A DNA stretch of 32,969 nt. It comes from Entrophospora sp. SA101 (taxonomy: Eukaryota > Glomeromycota > Glomeromycetes > Entrophosporales > Entrophosporaceae). The notes below the pieces were generated by a model. It did not search any database and was not told where the DNA came from. It worked only from the letters and a program-made list of their open reading frames with translations. The stretch spans positions 25,003 to 57,971 of the forward strand of contig CAUDNR010001101.1 of the NCBI GenBank assembly GCA_958430865.1, written 5' to 3'. Positions 22,169 through 32,969 of the stretch are shown here, one piece after another (the stretch's first letter is position 1; each line of letters starts with the position of its first letter). Made by a program: the position numbers and the translations under genes.

Positions 22169-22380
22169 CTGCACAAATTAGTTATGTCATTGATGGTAAA
22201 AATCAGTTTGCAATTGGTTGTAAACCTAGTTCATTTCCTATTTTTGGCTATAATTATGATCTTTATTTTAATCAAAATGGTACAATTTATGGTACTCCAA
22301 AAACTTATAGTAACTTCAATATACCAAATTATGGTAAATTTGATGAATTGGAAGTTCTTCAACTAATTGATAATAATTGA

Positions 22381-22876
22381 TAATTATTGAAAATGAATTA
22401 ATAATAATTTGCTAATAAACTTAAATATCTATTGCTTTTTAATGTTCAACTTTTTTTAATTTAATACTTAATGTGATACTTTTAATAATGAGTGATCTGC
22501 ATTGATTTTTAAATAAGGACCAGCAGGATAATTATATTAATAAAACACATATAAAGGATTAAACCAACCCTTATTAAAAGTAAATTCAATTTCATTAAGT
22601 TCAATCATTCCTCATTTACTTTATGAAAGCAGATTGGAAAGAAACTCTAAACAATATATTAAATAAATATTTTTCCTACTTATAAAAATTTGTGTAGAAA
22701 TTTATTCCAAAGGTGTAGTATAGTACAATGCACTATCAATATTAATTATACCAATTGAATGTACAAAATGAAAAATGCTATATAATGATGATTCCTGGGA
22801 ATGAAGATGAAGCAGTTAAAATGAATAAGGTACTCCCTTTATATTTAATAATAATGGACTGAGAATTTAAGCCCAA
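22381..22876. other. Intergenic region
   Basis: 3' flank of the BTB-TLDc pseudogene. AT-rich; nothing recognisable. Confidence 0.45.
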
Positions 22877-22880
22877 TTTA

Positions 22881-23001
22881 CAGTTTACTCTCTCTATAAT
22901 GGACTGATAATTTAATCCAATTTATATAAATTATTATTATTATTGTATATAATGGTCATTTTTTCCTAGGTCAAATGGTTCATTTTAGAGAGTGTGAACT
23001 G
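22881..23001. mobile_element. Small MITE of Tc1/mariner-pogo type
   Basis: 121 bp bounded by CAG...CTG next to TA on both sides. The ends CAGTTTACTCTCTCTATAAT and its inverted partner (AGAGAGTGTGAACTG, 22987-23001) match over ~24 bases with few mismatches. The motif ATAATGGACTGAKAATTTAA occurs twice in tandem at the left border (22851 and 22897). It has no coding capacity, so it is a non-autonomous element. Confidence 0.6.
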
Positions 23002-23055
23002 TAAAATAGAAAAAAAAATTTTTAATATAATAAATATTTTCTAGATGTTAAATTA

Positions 23056-23320
23056 ACAAATTTTCAGAACGAATTACTTTGAACTGGGTTGGACTCTTCA
23101 CGAAAAGCAAAATTTTAAAAGTGTGATGGAAGTAAATGTATGTCTGTAAAACAACTTCTAAGAGCCTATTTTTTGTCAGGAAATGTAGATAAGAAGGATA
23201 GATTCACTGCTGAAACAATGCTTGCAAATCTAAAATAAAGAGTGAGTTGGATGCAAATGAGTTACCAAAATAAAATTGGATGACATATTTTAGAGAGAAC
23301 ATAAAAAAGAATCAGCCAAG
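23056..23320 (+). pseudogene. Decayed coding remnant of a repeat-borne gene family
   Basis: Readable pieces in shifting frames are FELGWTLHEKQNFK, KCDGSKCMSVKQLLRAYFLS, GNVDKKDRFTAETMLANL, then ELDANELPK. Frameshifts and stops separate them. I recall a similar W-T-L ... G-N ... K-D-R ... A-E-x-M pattern in multicopy Rhizophagus proteins, but cannot name the family. The fragment follows the small MITE directly. Confidence 0.35.
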
Positions 23321-24583
23321 AAAGAATTGGATATTATACTATAAAAAAAATACAAATCATTATTCTGTAAATTCCAGTATTATGTGCACTTCCCCTTTCC
23401 TCATGTTTGTTTATTATCTCAGATCAAAAGATCAATCAAAAATTTTTTTTTCAAGGATAAGCATCAAACGAATTTCGATTATTAAAAAAAAAATTAGCTA
23501 AGCTTTTTTTCTTAATTAAAAGCGTTTGTCATATAAATCAAATTTTATTTGCATTCTCCAAAAGGAGATTTTCCATTATGGTTTTTATGGTTTTTCCATT
23601 ATCCTTAAATGGTCAAAATCAAAAAATTTACCGATCACTAAATTGACAACATGAAAAAGCCTTTTTGAATCCCGGTCGCATGACCAGCAATATTAATACC
23701 AACACGTTGTGTAACAAGTCTTTGACGATTCGAAGCAAAAGTTCCCAAGACAAGGCCATCAGTTTTTGGTTATTTCAAACGATCCGAAATGTCAGAGCAA
23801 GACGAATATCTAATGGTAGGCAACGGTAGACAATGCACAGAAACATCTAAAGTGAAACACGATTTCCAGCCAAGCATCTGCTTCTTTTTTCAACCCTGAC
23901 GTTTTAAAAAAAAATAGATAAATTTTCCGGGTAACTGTAAATAAATAAATATGGCACTTTTACAAAGCTCAAGGGTTTTTATAAAGTTCCTATTTCAGTT
24001 GTTTACTCTTGTTTATATTTATTGGCCGATTGCAAAAATTTAAACAACTTGTTAACGGCCTTACGTTTACACTAGTATTTCCGATTAACCTTTGGACAAT
24101 ACTTCACTAACCGTTGCAAACACCCACTGGTTAACCAACGTTAGTACTAAACCCTTGTTTACTCACTAAAGCAAATTACGTCACTAGTCACATTTTTTTT
24201 AATCCATGCTTCCCAAAAAAATTGAGAATTAATAAAATATTTGTTTTCACCTATTTAATATTAAATGCTAAATGTTTGATATTTATTTAATATCAAGTAT
24301 CTCTATACAATGCTTTTAATTAGTTTTGTAAAAATTTTAAAAAAATTCAACGCTTTACGCAGCTCAAAACGAGTTGTATAGTTATGTAACTCTCTTCCAG
24401 TTAAGGAAAGTCTCGAGACAAACTGAATCATTTAGAATAAATGCCACACCAATATAAATGGAAAAAACAGATCAGGTATTGATCAAGCGTTTACTTAATC
24501 ATAACATTAATTTTAGATTATTTAAAATAATTATTATAATGATGAAGTAGCATAATAACAACAACATTAAAGTTATCAGCCAA
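23321..24583. other. Intergenic region with a more GC-balanced stretch
   Basis: No gene recognised. Around 23640-23910 and 24020-24190 the sequence is clearly less AT-rich than its surroundings. Conceptual translations on both strands give only short frames. It forms the 3' flank of the DDX41 gene and could include an old insertion. Confidence 0.45.
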
Positions 24584-27217
<2,634 letters not shown>

Positions 27218-27429
27218 TTTTTTTTTATAAAATTTTTTTTTTAAATTTTACTATTTATATAGATTTATTAATGTAATACAATTTATTTAAAAAGGGAAAG
27301 CACATTATTATTGGTAAAATAGAAGAAATTTTATTATTATCGCTGTTATTATCAATTTTGATTAATTTAGCAATTGTTAAATTTTCATTTTAGGATATGT
27401 TAATTTTTCATCTATTCATTTGAACCCAA

Positions 27430-28314
27430 ACCAAATATTAATATGGTAATTTTGGATCTTTGTGAAGTTAAAGTTCCAGCATTTGTTCACCGGCTGTACA
27501 TAAATATTGTGATGTACGAAATAAATCTCATCAATGCTAATAGTGCCATTGATCTCTCGAGTTCAATAAAATCAGACTTATATTGTTATAATTTTTTTGG
27601 ATATGTATAAATATGAATTACAACATATTATATTTATATATGTTGTTAAAATTGTGACTTGCATTTTCTTCTTCAAGAGATGCCAATTCATCTTGTGCAA
27701 ATTCCAAAGCTCTAAATATTCTTCCTTTCTATTAATCAAGATGAACATGGCAAATGATCAATAGAAATAGCTTCAAGAGGCTTATAATTCTGGATTTGTA
27801 TCTAATATTTAGAAGAAAAGAAATAATGTAAAGGGGTGATTAATTAAAATAATAATAATATTATTATTTTATATACATATATATATATTGGCTCATTTTT
27901 GAAGAATGAAAGGTGATGTTTAACTTCATTGACCATGATACGGTCTAAGAGTGGTGCAAAACCATTTTCTAATCATTGTCATTTTTATATATAATTCGTA
28001 ATAAAATTTTAATACTTGCCTCTGGATTCAAATTATTTACATACCCATTCTAACTTTTATCAAGCGTCGATATTGATAATTGGTAATTGACCATATTATT
28101 GACTAAATGTTTCAGCTCCATTTTTTTTTTTTTTTGTGTTCTTCAATCACAAAGTAATTTATAATAATAAATTTATAAAAAACAATTTTCAACAAGTAAT
28201 TTATGAAGAATAGAAAAATAGTAATGAATCACTTTCTCGAAAATAAATATGATTAGATAATAATAAAAACCAATTCAAAATTTGTTTACTGGAAATATCT
28301 TTAATATCTGCCAT
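27430..28314 (-). pseudogene. Decayed Gid8/Twa1-like gene (LisH-CTLH protein of the GID E3 complex)
   Basis: Pieces in the correct order on one strand resemble Gid8. There is a possible N-terminus MADIKDISSKQILNWFLL (28314 downward). Then STLDK and, after a stop, NGYVNNLNPE (~28070-28020), then ILDTNPEL (~27812-27789). ALEFAQDELASLEEEN follows (~27720-27673), then ELERSMALLA (~27565-27536), and a remnant R-x-TNAGTLTSQ-R (~27490-27460). In intact Gid8 these correspond to the CTLH/CRA path NLNPE-ILDTNP, ALEFAQ-x-LA, ELERTMALLAF and TA-x-LNAAILTSQ. Stops, frame changes and damaged splice sites (GC donor after NLNPE, acceptor reading TTCTAA before ILDTN) show decay. Head-to-head with DDX41, about 210 bp away from its start. 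Confidence 0.6.
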
Positions 28315-28943
28315 TTTGTCCGTAAAAAATTTCTTGATAAAAAATTTTTTATTAATATGCAAGAGTAAAAAAAAATAGATCAATTTATAATAGAAATTCG
28401 TTTGCTGATCTGTAATTTGAAAATTCTTCACTCTTTTGGTTTTGGACGGTACAAAGTTCCACACACACACTCTCTATAGTAAACCTTCTATATTTTCGTA
28501 TTAATTATAAAAAAATGAATTCCGGACAAGGAGAAGTTCATCAATATTAATATTAAAAAAAAATTTTTATACAACATCATAAACTTTATTGTCATAAATT
28601 CTTTTTAAATTTAATTATATCCATGTAAAAGTTCGTCAAGTTACATATGTAATATAAACAAACACATATATATGACTATTTACCAATAAATCTCTATTAC
28701 TTGCAACTCGCCGCAGCTAATTACAGTATATATATAAGAATAGAATTATGGTTGTGGTTGTGGCATATGAAAATTGAATTGTGGTTCATCTTTATATGAG
28801 GCATACTGCAACAAAACCAGACAAAGTGAACATTGGTATTACCAAAAATTACAGGGATCAAATTTAATTATTATCATCACAATTTAGTTTATAATGCCCC
28901 ATTCATTAAGTGATGTATATGTAGAACTGTCCCTATATAAAAT
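28315..28943. other. Intergenic region
   Basis: AT-rich spacer without a gene. It contains one copy of the dispersed repeat (28800-28866). The change from fungal to TGA-as-Trp sequence must lie between here and ~29.2 kb. Confidence 0.45.
28800..28866 (-). repeat. Third, inverted copy of the ~75 bp dispersed repeat
   Basis: The reverse complement reads TTTGATCCCTG, then GGTAATACCAATGTTCACTT, then TGTCTGGTTTTGTTGCAGTA, nearly identical to the copies at 12681-12858 about 16 kb away. Confidence 0.85.
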
Positions 28944-29207
28944 AGTTAATATGAAATTAATTTACTATGGAACCCAAGAATCATAGTACTATCAGAAGTA
29001 TTTTTAAAAAAGGAACAAGGCGAAAAAATTGCTCCCTATATTTTCAAAATAAATGATACTCAAACAATGGAAGCTTATCTAAGAAAAGAAAGGATTACTT
29101 ATGAAATTTACCAAGAAGAAAGAAAAATAATAAATGTTAGAAAAAGAAAGCAGAATGAAAGTATGCTATTACCTAACAAAAAGCAGAAATCCTTAAAAGG
29201 AAAATAA
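28944..29207 (+). CDS. Short lysine-rich reading frame of unknown nature
   Basis: An 87-codon stretch without stops ends at TAA (29205-29207). It reads EVFLKKEQGEKIAPYIF, then YLRKERITYEIYQEERK, and ends KKQKSLKGK. It is highly charged, without a recognised domain or a clear start. It sits at the edge of the tract with the altered code and could be the end of a gene from either source. Confidence 0.3.
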
Positions 29208-29278
29208 CTACCATTTTCTTTGATAGTTGGAATGAATTTCAATTTATACAGAAACTACTTTCTCATTTTCAATCAAGA

Positions 29279-29813
29279 TCATCTTTTAGTCTCTTTAACT
29301 TCAATTTGAGCAATTTGACCATTCTGTTGTTGCAATTGGGTTAATTGAACTTTTAAATCATTGATTTCCTTTTCTTTAGCACTTAATTTATCAACTAGTT
29401 CTTTAGGGGTTAATTTTTTTAATCTTTCTAGTTCAGTCTCCAATTCCTTTATTCTATCCAAAAGTTCTTGCTTTTGCCTCTTACCTCAGACTTTTCTTGA
29501 AACTTGATTACTTCTTCCCTTTTAAATTCTAGGGCTTCTTCAGTCTTGTTTAGTTGTTTTTTTCAGAGAGTTTATTGGCTGTTTGTAGAAAGCAGATTGA
29601 CTTATTTCTTCATGAGGCAAGAGAGGAGGTTCTTTTTCTTCCATATCTTCTTCATATTTGACACAAAAACAAATATATTTGCCACTAAGAACATCAAGGT
29701 AATTTCTAGTTTGTAATCTGCCACATTTCTCACATTTTTCTAGTTCATCATTTTCAAACTTTTCCTTACAGCTCTCACAAACTACATCATCTGCAACATA
29801 TTTACCATTTGTT
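29279..29813 (-). pseudogene. Frameshifted continuation of the coiled-coil / zinc-ribbon gene
   Basis: After the TAA at 29816-29814 the same protein appears to continue one base out of frame. FKTNGKYVADDVVCESCKEK joins on, followed by CEKCGRL and YICFC, a set of CxxC pairs. A second shift leads through TEEALEFKREEVIKFQEKSE to the final DRIKELETELERLKKL coiled coil (29461-29279, stop TAG). The Cys pairs, together with CDFC in the upstream frame, suggest a zinc ribbon between two coiled-coil stretches. At least two single-base shifts are needed to read it through. These could be mutation or sequence error. Confidence 0.5.
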
Positions 29814-31019
29814 TTAAATACAAGCTGCTATTTGATTAACAGACTTATTATCCTCTCCATAAAGATTAGAACAAAAATCACAAGTTTTTCAACTTGCTTT
29901 TTCTAAATCTAAAAGCATGTAAGTTAACTCTCTCATTAATCATCTGTTTACTTCTATTCTAGCAACTAACTCTTGGATTTGGTGTTTTTTGTTCTCTATC
30001 AATTGATTTAATTTAGTTTTTGTTTTTTCCTTAAATAACTTAAATTTACTTTGTTTTTTAGGTAAAGCAGGTAAATCCTTTTCAAATAAATGTAATTGGT
30101 TTTGCAACTTTTTTGTTTTCTTTTGTAAGGTTTTGATTTGCAAATCTTTTTCTGAAATTGTCTTATTAGATGTTTCTGCCTTTTCCCTTTCTTGAACTAG
30201 TTCTTGCTCTAACTTATCAATTATCTTACTAGAAATTTCTAATTTTTGGTTTTTCTCTTTTATGTCTTCTGCTTGATTTTTGCTTCATTTTTCACCAACT
30301 GCTATGACTTCCTTAACTTGTTCCTGTTCTATTTCTACCCTTTCTCCCAATTCCTCTATTCTTTCATCTTGATTTTTTAACTCAGCCTCTAACTCTTTAA
30401 TCTTTTCTTCATATTCTTGATTTTGTTTAGCCACTTTATCAAAATTTTCCTTAGTTTTAAAAGTTAATTCATTCAAACTATTGACTAACTCATCAAGAGA
30501 AAGATTTCTAAGGCCATAATAATTATAACAATTTAGTTTGATTGAATCTCATCCTTCATATCCTTTTTCCAATATTCCTTTTAGAGTTGAATTATCTTCT
30601 ATTTTGCCTTTTTTCAACCACTTTTGAAATAGTTCTTTACTTTCTTCAGAATTTAATTTGATAAGGTTAATAAAGATATCTCTTTTAGCCTTATTCCTTA
30701 CCTGTCAATGAACACTTGATTGCTTATAATAAGAATAATATTGATAAGTATTGAGAACTAAATTCCTGCAAGCTGGTTCAGTAGGATATAATTTACAAAA
30801 ATTAGACCACTTTTCTTGGTCACAATAAACTCTCATAATTTCACCAACCACATCTACATTAGGATTGTCAGTATAATGACTTTCACTTAAAATAGTAGCT
30901 ATTCATGCTCTAATTTCTTTATTATTCAACTGTTTAAATTGTAAAGGTGCTTTTAACTTTTCTACTTCTCCTAATAGTTGTTTATTTCTCTCTTGGAGTT
31001 CATTTATTGTGTTTACCAT
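29814..31019 (-). CDS. Coiled-coil protein readable only with TGA as tryptophan
   Basis: From ATG (31019-31017) to TAA the frame is 402 codons if TGA means Trp. The universal code breaks it six times, at 30905, 30707, 30551, 30287, 29942 and 29891 (first base of each TGA), all in one frame. It starts MVNTINELQERNKQLLGEV. A mixed helical part follows, with a normal TGG also used (QEKWSNFCKLYPTEP). The rest is long coiled coil (EKIKELEAELKNQDERIEEL, DLQIKTLQKKTKKLQ) and it ends near CDFCSNLYGED, a possible zinc ligand pair. There are no introns. I do not recognise the family. Code, lack of introns and composition point to a mollicute-type bacterial origin. No clear Shine-Dalgarno sequence precedes the ATG. 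Confidence 0.7.
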
Positions 31020-31199
31020 ATTTATTTTTTTTTATTTGCTCTTAAATTAAGTATATAAATTATTTTAGTACTTTTTTATTTTAAAGGTGGAAGAAGCTAA
31101 CAATATTTGTCAAAGATTAAACTTATTAAACTTAATGACAGTAGGGGGACAAATTAACAAGTGTGATAAAGTAATGGAGGTGTTTTTGTTCTAAATATT
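31020..31199. other. Spacer between the two TGA-as-Trp genes
   Basis: About 180 bases. The plus strand has a 37-codon open stretch (~31087-31195) with no recognisable feature. No promoter or terminator hairpin is evident. Confidence 0.4.
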
Positions 31200-32612
31200 T
31201 TATTTGTTGCCAGTATAGAATGGTCTTGGACAAGTAATATCTTTGTATTCATCTTTCACAAATGGGTGAATATTATGATAAAGATACTCTTGTCTTTTGT
31301 GATCCAAAGGAGGTGGTGTTAACACTAAAATAGATAAAGCTTTAATCTCTTCAAAAATATCTGATTTCTTGGTTTTCAATAAATTGAATTCAGCAAAAGG
31401 TCCATTAGCAATTTCCTGAGCTTTGACCATACAAGATTAGTTGCTTCAAAAAGAAAATGCTGGTATTTCTGTATACTTGGTAACTTCTTAAAATAAATTC
31501 CCAAAATTGCTTTAAGCATTGAAAACCTTTTCCGCTCTCATAACATTGGGCTTTATTTAATCCTGCTGGACTAGACTTCTTTACTACCTCAACTACATGA
31601 TCTAAACAATCTACTCTTGTTCTTCTATAGAGTTTTTTAATCATGCCAAAATTACCATCACATTTGAATTTAGTATGTCCAGGAATCATGAAATTCAATT
31701 CAATACTTTCATAATAACCACATATTACCAAATATAAATAAAATCAAATAGTAGTGTTATTTTTATTCTGTCCACCAGCATTATCACAAGTAACCTTTAA
31801 ATGCTTTTCACCTTTATCCAATTTCTTAATTCCATCAAAAATTATACTAAGTGTACCATCTTCATTAGGAACATAGTTAATTTGCTCCCTTACTGCTTCA
31901 TCTTGAATACCAAATAAATGAACTTTACATGGACTAAGGTAATAAATTTTACTTACTTGTTGATCTAAATGTGGCACATAAACATTTTGGGCTCAATCAT
32001 AACTATAATGAGCAGTAGCATAAACACTACAATATTGTATTTTACTCTTTGAATAATTCTAATTAACTAATTTTTCTTGTTCTTCTGCTAACTTGGTATT
32101 TTTATTATCTCTTAAATGGTCAGAGTATATTTTAATGGTAACACAAATCAAGGTTTTGATCATTCTTATTGGTCAATTTAACAATCAGCAAAGTAAAAAC
32201 AGTCAATCGACCAACTTTTAAAGAAGATTTTACAAAAACCATAAGGACAACAACTGGATTTTTATTTATAGATTAATCAGCTGAATCTCAAAGATCATTT
32301 CGTATTAGAAAGTGATACCCTCAGGAAAAATTTTTTATATCAGAAAAATTTTATCAGCTATCAATAGCTGATTAACCGTTTAGGGGATAATAATTTCTTT
32401 TTAGACAGATGTTCTTTAAACCTTTTGAGCAAATCTTTAGCTTCTTCCTCTTGGCGAGCATTATAATATAAACCATCTCTAAAATGTTGACAAGTATCAC
32501 ACAAACCAGTCCTTGGACTCATAATTTGAATTTCTAGTGTCAATTGATGTCACCGTTTTCTGAAAGCATCATATTTTAAGGATTTCAATTTGTTATCTTC
32601 TTCTAAACTCAT
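31200..32612 (-). pseudogene. Transposase-like gene with TGA-encoded tryptophans, broken
   Basis: Block A (32612-32358): MSLEEDNKLKSLKYDAFRKR, TGA (32552-32550) as Trp, HQLTLEIQIMSPRTGLCDTC, with a Cys pair, then YYNARQEEEAKDLLKRF. Block B (32058-31405): SVYATAHYSYD, TGA (31995-31993) as Trp, AQNVYVPHLDQQV, then VTCDNAGGQNKNNTTI, TGA (31746-31744) as Trp, FYLYLVICGYYE, then FMIPGHTKFKCDGNFG and LYRRTRVDCLDHV. Block C (31430-31200) is a frameshifted end: VKAQEIANGPFAEF, PPPLDHKRQEYLYHNIHPFV. The D-N-x-GGQN and PGHTKF motifs belong to an RNase-H-like transposase-type family common as repeats in eukaryotes including AM fungi (from memory). There, Trp is expected in D-W-A-Q and in the W after NNTT. 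Stops, frameshifts and an intervening ~300 bp show it is not functional. Confidence 0.65.
32062..32357. other. Non-coding interruption inside the transposase-like gene
   Basis: Between ..FKEHLSKKKLL and NKNTKLAEEQEKL, which I would expect to be nearly adjacent, lie up to ~290 bases with stops in all minus-strand frames. TTAATCAGCTATTGATAGCT and a nearby AGCTGATTAATC are partly self-complementary. A small insertion is likely; its borders cannot be fixed. Confidence 0.35.
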
Positions 32613-32969
32613 TATTGCAAACTTGTCATAGATTTCATTCTATTTTGACTGATGAATCTAATCAAACTAACAAAATTTGGGAGAGATCAAGAACAACATA
32701 CCTGTACTATTTCAAGCTGCCTCCACCATCATGTTGGTCCAAGTTACAATATATACAATTTTTTTTTGAGCCAAACATGTTCTTTTTGCAATAAAATTGA
32801 ATCAACCAAAATTTATTGGAATTCTGCACAAGGTGTTGTGTGAGTTGTCTTGACAAAAAACCATTAAAGTCAAGTAAGTAATTATTACAGATTAATGATG
32901 CCGTCTGTAAATAGTTTGGCCATTCTGTAATATGACAACTTTTCAAGTATGCAGTTGTCAGAAAATCTG
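32613..32969. other. Right-edge sequence, no secure call
   Basis: Minus-strand fragments such as CILEKLSYYRMAKLFTDGII run in from the right edge but are soon interrupted. I see no recognisable domain. Confidence 0.35.

Larger units (their letters stand above)
18420..22380 (+). pseudogene. BTB-TLDc domain gene, decayed and split by a transposon
   Basis: The coding remnant resumes on both sides of a 2.5 kb insertion. A first block (to ~18481) joins over an intron (GTAAGA...AAAG, ~18482-18585) to YIYSGIININ..DCNEIMELLMACDELD, the end of a BTB domain and its BACK-like follow-on (EWIQQNLIYL, TAQDLKLIFTSNDFKS, WDHVIQW). The TLDc half is recognised by VVKIQNSEQIVGGYNPLGWN (19545-19608), FIFNINNRND, and after the insertion AQISYVIDGKNQFAIGC and GKFDELEVLQLI. 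Breaks are a TAG at 18751-18753, frameshifts near 18945 and 19052, a ~150 bp insertion around 19334-19488 between the blocks GLHQEI and HQKKFPD, and the transposon after 19678. The BTB N-terminus is missing. Such genes are a large family in AM fungi; intact BTB proteins act as Cul3 adaptors. Confidence 0.8.

Noticed and set aside
29504..29716. Plus-strand Phe-rich frame
   Set aside because: Antisense of the CxxC/coiled-coil segment on the minus strand.
29200..32620. Mitochondrial DNA fragment (NUMT) as explanation for TGA-as-Trp
   Set aside because: Fungal mitochondria use the same code, but no mitochondrial gene, rRNA or tRNA is visible and the products (coiled coil/zinc ribbon, transposase-like) do not fit. 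Kept only as a weaker alternative.

Overview
The window looks like nuclear DNA of a very AT-rich early-diverging fungus, most likely an arbuscular mycorrhizal (Glomeromycotina, Rhizophagus-like) genome. The reasons are short spliceosomal introns (GTAAGT/GTATGT ... TAG/CAG) in nearly every gene, fungal housekeeping genes, and lineage-typical repeat-borne families (BTB-TLDc genes, pogo-type transposons, a PD-(D/E)XK-like family). No database was searched. All family names rest on recognised motifs, and exon structures were read by eye.

Layout, left to right. (1) The C-terminal end of an unknown acidic protein. (2) A six-exon plus-strand gene with two Bateman (CBS) pairs, a PB1 domain and a C-terminal membrane anchor. 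(3) A 13-exon minus-strand gene for the ribosome-biogenesis factor Noc3. (4) A repeat-rich spacer with a palindromic tandem duplication and a pogo-like transposon end. (5) Two divergent members of one lineage-specific family. The minus-strand copy is apparently intact but 5'-incomplete; the plus-strand copy is decayed. ACGCGT-bearing tandem repeats lie between them. (6) A two-exon carnitine-biosynthesis 2OG-dioxygenase (gamma-butyrobetaine / trimethyllysine hydroxylase family). (7) A seven-exon kinesin-5 motor gene that ends far too early. (8) A BTB-TLDc pseudogene split by a 2.5 kb pogo/Tigger transposon with perfect inverted ends and a broken transposase. (9) A small MITE and a decayed transposon-type coding remnant. 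(10) An 11-exon minus-strand DEAD-box helicase, DDX41/Abstrakt. (11) A decayed Gid8-like gene.

The last ~3.7 kb (about 29.2 kb to the end) behaves differently. Its minus-strand reading frames have no introns and become long only if TGA is read as tryptophan. One 401-codon coiled-coil/zinc-ribbon frame holds six in-frame TGAs. A transposase-like gene holds three more, two of them at positions where I expect Trp. The fungal genes in the same window use TGA as a stop. The simplest reading is DNA from a mollicute (mycoplasma-related) endobacterium of the fungus, either integrated or joined by misassembly. A mitochondrial-type origin is a weaker alternative. This is the most notable feature of the window.

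The housekeeping genes (NOC3, DDX41, kinesin-5, the dioxygenase, the CBS-PB1 protein) are functionally unrelated neighbours. The rest is a record of transposon insertion and gene decay.
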